From: Molossus alvarezi
Lineage: Eukaryota > Chordata > Mammalia > Chiroptera > Molossidae
Length of the DNA stretch: 64,000 nt
Direction: 5' to 3'
Assembly: GCA_037176705.1 (NCBI GenBank)
Contig: CM073885.1
Coordinates: 159,702,290 to 159,766,289, forward strand
In this document: positions 55,160 to 64,000 of the stretch, piece after piece
How positions within the stretch are numbered: the first letter of the stretch is position 1
Layout: each line of letters starts with the position of its first letter
The notes under the pieces: generated by a model
Databases searched by the model: none
What the model saw: only the letters and a program-made list of their open reading frames with translations
What the model was told of the DNA's origin: nothing
Program-made: the position numbers and the translations under genes

Positions 55160-55350
55160 GTTATTATTATCATTTGTTTAAAGCTTTCAGGTTGCAAAGT
55201 GCTTTGTTTTCATCCGTAGTTGCATTTCATCACCTCCACAGCCCTGTAAGGTTTATTTTCATCTCATTTTTCAGAACTGAGGAAAGTGAGTCTGAACGAG
55301 AAAGGAACTTGGCAAAAGTTGTGCCAATAGCCACGGAGAAGTTGTTGAAG
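55160..55350 (-). mobile_element. MIR-like fragment
   Basis: 'gttgcaaagtgctttgttttcatcc...tttcatcacctccacagccctgtaagg...catctcatttttcagaactgaggaaagtgag' follows a reverse MIR order with strong divergence. Confidence 0.65.
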
Positions 55351-55649
55351 TTGTAGAAGATCCTAACTGCGTGTTGTACTGACTTCCTTGAAAAAGAATT
55401 CCCAGTGTATTCACAGGTAAGTTTGGCTTCTATTTTAATATATTTGGGGGAGATTTAAACCTAAATATCTCATCTCTAGTTTATTTACTTGGTTATTTAA
55501 ATGATTGCAATCTCAAAAAGTTGCTTATTTTTTTTTATTCTCCTTAGATTGTTTTCATACTCTTTTCATAACTCAATATGTATGTTCATCTTCATTGCTA
55601 TGTATAAATTTAACTGCTTTTTTGGTCAGCTGTAGAAAACAAATATTCT
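55351..55649. other. AT-rich sequence, nothing recognised
   Basis: No gene or clear element. Confidence 0.45.
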
Positions 55650-55806
55650 GCCATGGCCAGTTTTGCTCAGCGGTTAGAGCATCAGCCTGTGGTCCATAGA
55701 GACCCAGGTTTGGTGCCCACTAAGGGCATGTACTTTGGTTGCAGTTTGTCCCCGGCCCTGGTTGGGTCGTGCGGGTGGCCACCACTTGATGTGTCCCTTT
55801 CACATC

Positions 55807-55844
<38 letters not shown>

Positions 55845-55917
55845 CCTCCCTCCCTCCCATTCTATCTGAACAAAAAATGGAAAAATGTCCTTGGGTGAGG
55901 ATAAAAAAAAAAAAAGA
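55650..55917 (+). mobile_element. Ves SINE (long form)
   Basis: Head 'CCATGGCCAGTTTTGCTCAGCGG', long (CT)n, tail 'GTCCTTGGGTGAGGAT'. Flanks 'gaaaacaaatattct' and 'gaaaatgaatgttct' form an eroded TSD. Confidence 0.93.
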
Positions 55918-57643
55918 AAATGAATGTTCTTTTCCCTCCCAAATGGTCCCAGTGCCCATCAGGTCCTCTCCAGATTACCTGCATCTTTCCAGAGTCCTGG
56001 CTCAGTAATACATTACTAAAGTGGAAAATCACATTTTGTCTTTTTTCTTCTTCAGATATTCCTCCAGCCCCCTTTTCTTTATAATTGTCCCCCTTACAGC
56101 TCTCATGATCTTTTAGGAGCAAGTTGACATTACAGGAAAAAATTTGTTATCCCTTCTCGCTTAATCATTTTTTTTTTTTAACATGAACCAGCTCAGCATG
56201 AGGATTTTTTTTCTGGGGTTCACTCCTCATAACTGGCCCCCAGAGTGCTTTCACAGGACAGATGGCGAGCTCGGTGGGAGGCAGCAAGCAGATGTGAGCA
56301 GCTATGTTCAGGTTGTGTAGGAGGGACACGGGGCCTGTGCTCCAGGAAAGCAGAAAAGGGTCCTTTTCTAATCGCAGCTCCTCACATCTCGCAAAGGGCA
56401 ACATTGTTCTCACAACCAATGGCCACATTTCAAATGGCACGTGATGTGTGGAATTCTAGGGAGGGGTGCAAAGAGGTGGCCCCCTCCTTGGTTCATGCTC
56501 TGCTCAGCCATCATTAAGTTTGTGAGATTTGGTGGGCGGGGGGGCGGGGGGGAGGGGGGGAGGGCGGCCTGGAGCTTTGGAGAATCCTATGGAAATCTTC
56601 TGTCCACTTTCACACTGAACCTTTTTAGGTTAGAACAAGTCTCGGTGCTATTTACATCTTTGGAGAGCAGTGCATGTTTTTTGTTTTGTTTTTTTCTTTT
56701 TTGGTTTCTTAAGAGTTATCTGTAATTCCATGGCTCAAGAGGAGAAAGAATTATCTTTCTCATGTTCCTCCACCTTCTCTCCTTCGCCTCATCCCCTACT
56801 GTCTTCACACAATACCTTTCTCCGCATTTATTTTTTTCAGTCTTCAACATCCTTCACATGTATTGTCACCAATACATGTATTTTGGTACACCTACCTGCA
56901 AATCCCGGCGGTGACCCTAACTGTTTTATGTGATAGATCCTATAGATAACTGATCCACATTATTTCATCCCCTGCTCTCCCCGCAGGCGTGAGCTCAGAC
57001 CCACCCGGATTAAACGTGTGACTTTGCTTCTCTCTAGAGCCAAACACCGAGTCCTTGTGTGCATCTCCCTTCTTCTTGTGTTCCTAGCTCTTTGCTGATT
57101 AGCTCTTCCTTCCCCTGTAACAGAAGTTTTGGAGACAGGAAAAATAGCAGTTTCCTGTCCCACCGGGAATGTTTATTATGTTTAATTAACTCCTGTATGG
57201 TGATTTGTGTTTTTGTTGGCCAACATAAAATTCATATTAGAAAATTTAGTCTTCAGCCAATGGTCTAATTCTAAACTATTTACCAGACTAGTTCTGGCCT
57301 TTGTGATTCACCCCACAAAAGACTGTTACTGCTTTTCCGTTGCCCAGAAGGCACTCACAAGTGGCGGTGGGCTGTGAACACTTGGTCGCCAAAGATGTTT
57401 CAGTTTCCACTGTGAAAGTGAGAAGGCAGGTCTGTCACCATCAGTATCTGTGACCAACAAAAAGAGAAAATGATGGGGAGGCAGATTAAGTTTCAAAACA
57501 TAATAAAAATGTAGGGTCTAATACACAGAGAATTAATATGATTTTAGGGATTTCCTTCATCCAGGATGAAGATTTAAAAAAATGATTGATCAGCATGTCC
57601 AGAGTTTCTGTTTTTGTTCCTGTGTGTTTCTCAGATGTTTATC
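55918..57643. other. Unique-looking sequence with a G-rich tract
   Basis: No gene recognised. Frames at 56165-56440(-) and 56245-56517(+) overlap each other and carry no known domain. 56531-56567 is a G-run tract. Confidence 0.5.
56531..56567 (+). repeat. G-run tract, possible G-quadruplex
   Basis: Several runs of 3 to 7 G are separated by single C or A bases, which meets the usual four-run pattern for quadruplex formation. Confidence 0.7.
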
Positions 57644-57659
57644 CACATGGGAAATATTT

Positions 57660-57914
57660 GTATTTATTTATTCATTTTTATTCCTCACCCGAGGATGTTT
57701 TTCTACCTGTTATCAGATATAGTGTGAGGGAGGGAGGGAGAGACAGAGAGAAACATCGATGTGATAGAGCCACATCGACTGGCTGCCTCCCGCATGACCC
57801 AACCAGGGCTGGAAACGAACTGCAACCGAGGTATGTGCCCTTGACCAGAATTGAACCCACGACTCATAGGTCCATGGGCTGACACTCTAACTACTGAGCC
57901 AAACTGGCCAGGGC
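57660..57914 (-). mobile_element. Ves SINE (long form)
   Basis: Complete copy. Perfect 16-bp TSD CACATGGGAAATATTT at 57644-57659 and 57915-57930. Confidence 0.97.
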
Positions 57915-58079
57915 CACATGGGAAATATTTTTAAAGTGCCTTCCTGAAAGAGACTAGTCTTCCAGAAAGTTTTTCTTCACTGATAACAACCATAGTCAAT
58001 GGGAAGTTAGGAAGATGCCACCTCATCCTGCAGGTAGCATCCAGAACAGCAAACCAAGGGCATCCACTATCGCAGTTTA

Positions 58080-58390
58080 GCAGGTTGAGCCAGATTCTTC
58101 TGGTTATAAATTCAGAAAGCCCAATTCAAGTTGCTAAAGGGAAATAAAGGAGTTTATTGGCTTAACAAGTGAAAGTTCCAGGGAGAGCTGGCTTCAGATC
58201 CTGACTGGATTGAGGGTGCATCTCACTCTATCTCTTAGTTCTGCTTTGCTGTTTGACTCCATTCTTACATTCTTACCTCATGGGGGCAAGATGGCTGCCA
58301 GAGGTTGGTGGCTTTTATTCTCTCCTCTCATTGATTCCAGTTGGAAAAGCCTACTTCTCTCTCAAGAGTTTCAATTAAAAAAAAAAAAAA
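58080..58390. repeat. Ancient interspersed repeat, class uncertain
   Basis: 'gagtttattggcttaacaagtgaaagttcc', 'gctggcttcagatcctgactggattgagggtgc', 'tctcttagttctgctttgctgtttg' and 'gggggcaagatggctgccag' recall a mammal-wide repeat whose name I cannot give with confidence. Confidence 0.5.
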
Positions 58391-58905
58391 TGTTCTGGAA
58401 CTGAATTATATTTTTAGCAAAGTATTGATTTGGGGATAGGTGAAGGGAAAGGCTCTAGGTTGTAAAGTGTTTCAGTCTGTTCGATGCTTTTGGTAAGTTT
58501 AGGAATGTTACCTTTCATGCTACTACAGGATGCTTTCCCCCCAGGATCCCTGAGAATTGGCTGTCAGTGTGCGCAGAGTTGGTTGACTTTAGGCTGGCCC
58601 CTTATTCTGCTATAACTTTATGCTTTCTTAATTGTGAAACAAAGAGAATGGACCAGTTCTTCAAGTTCCTTTGAGTTTTAGCATTCCATTTCTACCATTG
58701 CATTGCAAGTACAAAAATGCAGACAAGATCCCGGAACCACTGTAAAGGGGCCACTAGTGTTTTCACTTATCCCTGAACGTAGAACTGTGGTGATGGCCAT
58801 GCTCAATCATCCAACCACTAGGTTCTAGGGCTCTGTAGCGATGTGACAAACTGGCAGTCAGTATCTGTACCTCCTCCTTCTGGTGTGCTATCATAAACTC
58901 CTGAA
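58391..58905. other. Unique-looking sequence
   Basis: Nothing recognised. Confidence 0.45.
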
Positions 58906-58917
58906 GTTGGATTATTT

Positions 58918-59167
58918 ACTTATCTGTTTGTTTGTTTGTTTATTCATTTATTTATTTTTAATCCTCATCCAAGGATATGTTTATTGATGAGAGAGAGAGA
59001 GAGTGAGAGAGAGAGAGAGAGAGATTGATGTGAGATAGGAACATTAACTGGCTGCTTAACTGGGATGGAACCTGCAACCTAGGTACATGCCCTGACCTGG
59101 AATTGAACCCCAAACCTCTCAGAGTATGGGTTGACATTCCAACCAACTGAGCCACACCAGCCAGGGC
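58918..59167 (-). mobile_element. Ves SINE, diverged/short copy
   Basis: 'AATCCTCATCCAAGGATATG' left end, (GA)n, 'CCTCTCAGAGTATGGGTTGACATTCC' and 'CACACCAGCCAGGGC' head. Flanks contain TGGATTATTT and TGGATTTTTT. Confidence 0.88.
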
Positions 59168-59735
59168 TGGATTTTTTTTTTTCCTTCCAATGAAATTTCC
59201 AGACTTCCTCGAAGCCAGGCTTCTGGATGACAGTAGGTTCTGCCAACTAGATGCTCTTGGTAGAGATTTTGGAAGCAAGAGAGAGACAGGGCTGTCTCCC
59301 TGTTACTGGCCTGAAAGTTTGGGCTTTTCTGTAGTGGCAGCTTCCTTGTGTCTGGGAAGGAGACTGGCAGAGGGCAGTGTGAAACCCTGATGCCTGATCC
59401 CTGGACCCAGCAACAGTGCAGGCTCCTGAAGGCACCCGCTGCAGTCCAGCTTCATGCCCCCACTTTCCTGACTGGGGCTGAGGAAGCAGCTCCCGAGGTA
59501 TGACCTGTCCTGGAGGCCCTCCTCCAGCCCTTCCACAGATTTCACAGGCACCAAATCCCTGTAGAACATCTGGCTGGAAACAAAGAGTGACTTCTTTTCT
59601 CATCAACTGAGCCCTTACTGGTGGAGCCTCCAAACTATGTTCAGAAAAAAGAAATGCTCTTTCAGACCATGGTTATTGAAGTTTTCAATTTATTATATCT
59701 TTATTTCCAAATCATTAGAATACCCATAGTTCCCA
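59168..59735. other. Unique-looking, GC-richer sequence
   Basis: A minus-strand frame of 128 codons (59247-59633) starts inside ordinary DNA and has no recognisable domain. Not called as a gene. Confidence 0.45.
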
Positions 59736-60215
59736 AGTGTATTAGTCAAAGAGAAAAAGAGAGAAAGAGAGAGAGAGATTTATCACGAGGGATGGTCTCA
59801 TGCGATTATGCAGGCTGAGAAGTCCCATAATCAGCTGTCTGGAAGCTGGAGAAGCTGGTGATGTGGGTCAGTCTAAACCCAAAGGCCTGAGAACCAGGAG
59901 AGCCCACGGTGTAAGCCCCAGTGCAGGGACCCAAGGCCCAAGAACCAGAAGCACTGATTATTGAGGGCAGAAGATGGATGTCTCAGCTCAAGCCAAGAGC
60001 AAATTTGCCTGTCCTCTACTTTCTTTGTTCTATTCAGGCCCTCAAAGGATTTGGGCCACTTGCTTTACTCAGTTCACCAGTTCAAATTCCAATCTCTGCC
60101 TCCAGAACCACACTCACAGACTCACCCAGAAATAATATTTTACCAGCTACCTGGGCATCCCTTGGCCCAGTCAAGTTGTCATGTAGAACTAACCATAACA
60201 CCAAGAAATACACCT
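59736..60215. repeat. Ancient LTR-like interspersed repeat
   Basis: It begins 'aagtgtattagtcaaagag...agagagagatttatcacgagg', and later shows 'ctactttctttgttctattcaggccctcaaaggatttgggcc' and 'acctgggcatcccttggcccagtcaagttgtcatgtagaactaaccataacacc'. The TGTATTAGT start and AACCATAACA end suggest an old ERVL/MaLR-type LTR. Family not certain. Confidence 0.6.
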
Positions 60216-60639
60216 CCCTACACAGAGAAAATCTCTCCCTCTGTCTAACTCATTACTCTCAGGAATAAATATTCCTTTTGCAAAAGTGGAAATGGGGTTC
60301 AGGAATATTAAGGGTGGAACTACTTTCCCTGCATTCAGACATGTTACTGGGCAGAGGGTTAACCAGAATGTATACTATTAAATGAGTAATGCCACTGACT
60401 TATACATCAACATTTGAGATGCAAATTGCATTTGTAAAAGCAAGGACTCCTGTTTAGACATAAAACCAGATCTTTCAAAGATTATGAAGGAGTGATTTTT
60501 TTTTCCCCCTCCTCTTCCATTTTTGAAGAAAACCATTGGTTTTTACCCAATACTTTCCCAACAGGAAAGTTAGGAGATTGAGCAGATTTTTATTTGTTCT
60601 TTTTTGGGGGGGGCAGGGGGATATCCTTTGAAAAATTTT
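60216..60639. other. Unique-looking sequence
   Basis: Nothing recognised; short G-run near 60604. Confidence 0.45.
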
Positions 60640-60842
60640 TTTTCTTTTTATTGATTTTAGAGAGGAAGGGAGAGGGAGAGAGAGATTAGAAACATCAATG
60701 AGAAGAACATCGATTGGCCACCTCCTGCATGCCCCCCACTGGGGATCTGGCCCACAACCTGGGCATGTGCCCTGACTGGGAATCAACCAGCGACCTCTTG
60801 GTGCCTGGGTCGATGCTCAAGCACTGAGCCACACCGGCCAGG
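60640..60842 (-). mobile_element. Ves SINE (short form)
   Basis: 'TTTTTATTGATTTTAGAGAGG' left end, 'TGCCCCCCACTGGGGATCTGG', 'ACCTCTTGGTGCCTGGGTCGATG' and 'CACACCGGCCAGG' head. Confidence 0.94.
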
Positions 60843-61051
60843 TGAGAATGTCCTTTTTAAATTTACTTTCTGAAGATTTCAGAAAAATACAACTATAAAA
60901 TATTTGCTAAAATTTTCATGAAACTTTATATACCCATGAATTTCCTTCTGTCCAAAAATGTGTCCATCTCTAGAAAGTGAGAAGAGAACACCAGCTGCCA
61001 GGGCAGTCTAGGTGAAAACTCAACAGAGGGAAATTTCAGAAGCCTGTAGGG

Positions 61052-61272
61052 CAGCGGTTCTCAACCTCCCTAATGCCGCGACCCTTTAATACAGTTCATG
61101 TTGTGGTAACCCCCAACCATAAAATTATTTTTGTTGCTACTTCATAACTGTAATTTTGCTACTGTTATGAATCACCATCGGAAATATGTGTTTTCCGATG
61201 GTCTTGGGCGACCCCTGTGAAAGGGTCGGGCGACCCCTAAAGGGGTCACGATCCCCAGGTTGAGAACCACTG
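61052..61272. mobile_element. hAT MITE
   Basis: 221 bp with terminal inverted repeats CAGCGGTTCTCAACCT / AGGTTGAGAACCACTG. The 8-bp TSD CTGTAGGG (61044-61051 and 61273-61280) is the length expected for hAT elements. The inside is GACCCC/GGGGTC-rich with no coding capacity. The perfect TSD suggests a fairly recent jump. Confidence 0.94.
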
Positions 61273-61280
61273 CTGTAGGG

Positions 61281-61736
61281 ACAATTCAATCCTTTCCTTT
61301 TATACAGAAAGTGGTCTCCTAAGGCTGTATGCGTTCCAAGTGGATACATCGAAACCTATTGTACTATTTGCCCAGACAAATCCCCTCCTACCCACATTTC
61401 CAAGTTTATGAGGCTTGTAATAAAGGGGACTGTTGATGGGAGAGACCCTTGTTTAATCATTAAACAGGACTAGGGCATTAAAAAGTCCTGGCAGCAGATA
61501 GTTTTGGGTCAAGAGCCTCCAAACTAAACAGAGAGGAAATGGAGGGAAAGGGAAGAAAAGAATAAGAAAGTGTCATTCAGGGAGCCAGGGCCTCTAGCAC
61601 CAGGGAGCTTTCCTCCTCTGTTTTCAGGTACAGAACGAGCCACGGAACAAGAGGAGGGGGTCAATGAGGGACAAAAGGTGGGACATCTATAATACTTTCA
61701 ACAATAAAGATGCATTAAAAAAAAAAAAGCTTCAAG
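61281..61736. other. Unique-looking sequence
   Basis: Nothing recognised. Confidence 0.45.
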
Positions 61737-61965
61737 TCCTGGCCTGTTTGGCTCAGCAGTTAGAGTGTCAACCCATGAACCAAAGAGTTGATTGATTTTG
61801 GTCAAGGGCACATACCTCAGTTGTGGTTTGGGTTTAAACCCTGGCCCTGGTCAGGGTCCTGTGGAAGGCAACCAGTTGATGTTTCTCTCTCCTCTCCCTC
61901 TCTCTCCCTACCACTCTATCTGAAGATAAATGGAAAAGTATCCTCGAGTAAGGATTACAAAAAGG
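61737..61965 (+). mobile_element. Ves SINE (long form)
   Basis: Head 'CCTGGCCTGTTTGGCTCAGCAG', shortened middle, tail 'TATCCTCGAGTAAGGAT'. Flanks are A-rich with weak similarity. Confidence 0.9.
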
Positions 61966-63934
61966 GGGGGTTTCAATGAATGCAAATTATTTTCTCCATT
62001 ATTTTTCCTGCCCCACCCCCACCCCCAAACTCTTCAAGTTTTCTCTGAAAATAAGCCCACTCTCTATTTTCTGCCTTGCTGGACTGATGTTCCCTTTGAA
62101 GTCTCTGAAGGCAGATGCAACAGTCACAGACTTTGCTTCCTGTTAGAAGATGGGAGCCCACTTTCCCACTCTCCTTGAGCTTCCCTTATCTACATGACAG
62201 TCATTCAGTAGCAAAGGTTTGTGCTAGAAACTTCCCCTAGTTCTAATGCAACAGGCCTAAAATACATCTCTGAGCAACCAGATTCTTGGCCATTAGTCTC
62301 TAAATATTCTTTCCAACAGCAGGACCTAGGGATATGTCCCAGACTCCTGTAGCCACTGTGGGGCATGCAAAGGAGCACAACCACACAGGGGATCTGAAAT
62401 TACACCGCCAGAGAGTCACTCTGTGGCTAATGTACACTTGCCATGTCCCACATGAAGCTGACATCAGACATTCATTCATTGAATTATCTCAATAAGATGC
62501 TGCTCCTGGCTGAGAACCTGAATGAGAGAAAGGAGGCTGTAGAAAAGAAGAAGGAGGATGTCTTCGGAAGAAAGACCTTGTTGGAAAGTCACAAAGATTG
62601 ACCTATAGGTGCTGGGCCACAAGTAGAGGAGAAAGTGCTGGAATGTCAGGGTTAAAAGAAACACAGCAATTCCTTTTGAATACTTTCTTCACCTTTTTCT
62701 TTGTTTTAAATAGATGGCAAACAGGTTGTGGGAAAAAAAATACTGAACCCTTATAATTACTATCTATGGCTACGTTTTGTCTGACTTGAATAAAAGCAGC
62801 AGCAAACAGAAGTGGGAATGTTGGTGACACGCTTCCTGATCTGCACAAACCTCATAAAAAGTTTGTTGTTCACAGGCAGCTTTTCACTCAGGGCGGATGG
62901 TGGGTGAGGGACAGGGGGACGGGGACAGGGGGAGAAAGGGGAGAAGGAAGGAAAATGTCTCTTGAAGTAAATTCAGACAATTAAAATTCCACCACATGGG
63001 CACCGACCTCAGGAAAGAGTTCAACAGAATAAATAATCTTGGGCTCAGAAACCTGGATGCAGAGCCTGTGAAATCCAGGGCTCTGGAAAAAGCAGACAGG
63101 AAAAGTTCTGTATAAGGCATCACTGCTTTTGGCAGGGAACTTGCAAATTAAAATCAAATGCTGCACAGTCAGGCAACTTCTAAGCAATTTCAAATAAGTA
63201 CAGTCATAATTCATCTCTAGTCAAACAATGTGAGATTTTTGTATGAGTAACAGGAAAAGTTCTAGAAGGAAGGAACACTTCTAATGTCCATTGTTCTGCA
63301 GATGCTCCCACTCAGGCAGTGATTTTCCCCCCATAGTTACTAAGTGGGAGTCAGCTTATTGGAGGAAAGGTAAGGCATGTTCTTTTATTTCAGTAAAGGA
63401 GGAGTGTGATTATCTAATCCTTACATAACTCTGAACAGATGATATGCAAGTGCACTTGTTTGTGTGACTTGACAGAATGTATGTTTTCTTGGCTTCCCAC
63501 CCAAGTAACTGGAAAACATCCACCTGATGAGAGAGTGCACATGGGGTGGGGGGGGGGCAGCTCTTTTTGCATGGAGACTGGCTTGCAGGTTGAGGGTGCA
63601 CCCTGCAAAGTATTCAATTTGTTTCTTTTCTAAATAGGCATCTGCAAAATGGGGAGGAGAGGTTCTGAAACTATATATAGAAGCTCCAATGTTGCCATAA
63701 AGGCACATATACTTCCCCTAAAGTGTTGTTATCTACACACACAATAATAGCAACCATTATACTTGAGTGTCTATAGTCATGATAGTGACCCAAACTTGAT
63801 CAGACTAATCATTTAATGTTTACTAAGACTTCTCCCACTCTTAAAAGTTCTAGCATTCTATTTTAGGATCACAAACACCAGGATTTTGAGTGAATAGGAA
63901 AGCTTATAAAAAGTAGTGTAGAACAGGGTTTTCT
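61966..63934. other. Unique-looking sequence
   Basis: No mobile element or gene recognised over almost 2 kb, the longest SINE-free stretch in the right half. 62890-62945 is G/A-rich with several GGGG runs. Short minus-strand frames (for example 62603-62848, 63421-63708) have no known domain. Confidence 0.5.
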
Positions 63935-64000
63935 GATTTTTTTTACTTTTTATTTTGAAATAATTATTGACTCATGAGAAGTTACAAAAAATAGTACAGA
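63935..64000 (-). mobile_element. Old L1 3' fragment (cut by window end)
   Basis: 'tactttttattttgaaataattattgactcatgagaagttacaaaaaatagtacaga' matches reverse-oriented old L1 3'UTR wording. Confidence 0.65.

Noticed and set aside
59247..59633. 128-codon minus-strand frame
   Set aside because: No recognisable domain, no conserved start context, and it overlaps another open frame. Could be chance in GC-rich DNA.

Overview
This is a 64 kb piece of mammalian nuclear DNA, almost certainly from a bat of the Yangochiroptera and probably a vespertilionoid. Three things point there: about fifty tRNA-derived Ves-type SINEs in two main forms, a LINE-1 (L1) lineage of recent age, and small cut-and-paste DNA transposons (hAT, Tigger-like and mariner-like). 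I see no bacterial or viral gene organisation and no host exon that I can name. The window reads as intergenic or intronic DNA built up by retrotransposition.

Layout. 1-3848: 5'-cut L1 copy (ORF2 to 3' end, plus strand), which landed in an older L1. 3849-8388: the older L1 (plus), broken up by SINEs and carrying an internal deletion. 8970-11377: first HAL1-like element (L1 5'UTR + ORF1 + L1 3' end, no ORF2; minus strand). 11386-18000: mostly unique DNA with an old L1 piece, two MIRs, an L2 and microsatellites. 18031-19856: processed pseudogene of QRICH1 (minus). 20231-28242: SINEs, a Tigger-like MITE, a short L1 3' end, a mariner-like MITE and an old minus-strand L1. 28257-34069: L1 with both ends present, flanked by a 14-bp target-site duplication (TSD) but with broken ORFs. 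35060-37080: another old minus-strand L1. 37080-38640: ancient repeats holding a nest of three SINEs. 42589-45531: processed pseudogene of CNDP2 that was later split by a second HAL1-like element, which keeps an intact 305-codon ORF1. 47329-47770: solitary retroviral-type LTR. 48-64 kb: SINEs in mostly unique DNA, with a hAT MITE at 61052-61272.

How the parts work together. Nothing here looks like a functioning host gene set. The shared logic is L1 machinery acting in cis (the L1 copies) and in trans (Ves SINEs, HAL1-like elements, QRICH1 and CNDP2 retrocopies). Many insertions keep readable TSDs, so the order of events can be worked out from nesting. The most interesting content is the pair of ORF2-less L1 derivatives: one has an intact ORF1, and both carry a same-length antisense ATG reading frame in the 5' region. 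Family assignments rest on recognition of sequence, not on a database search.
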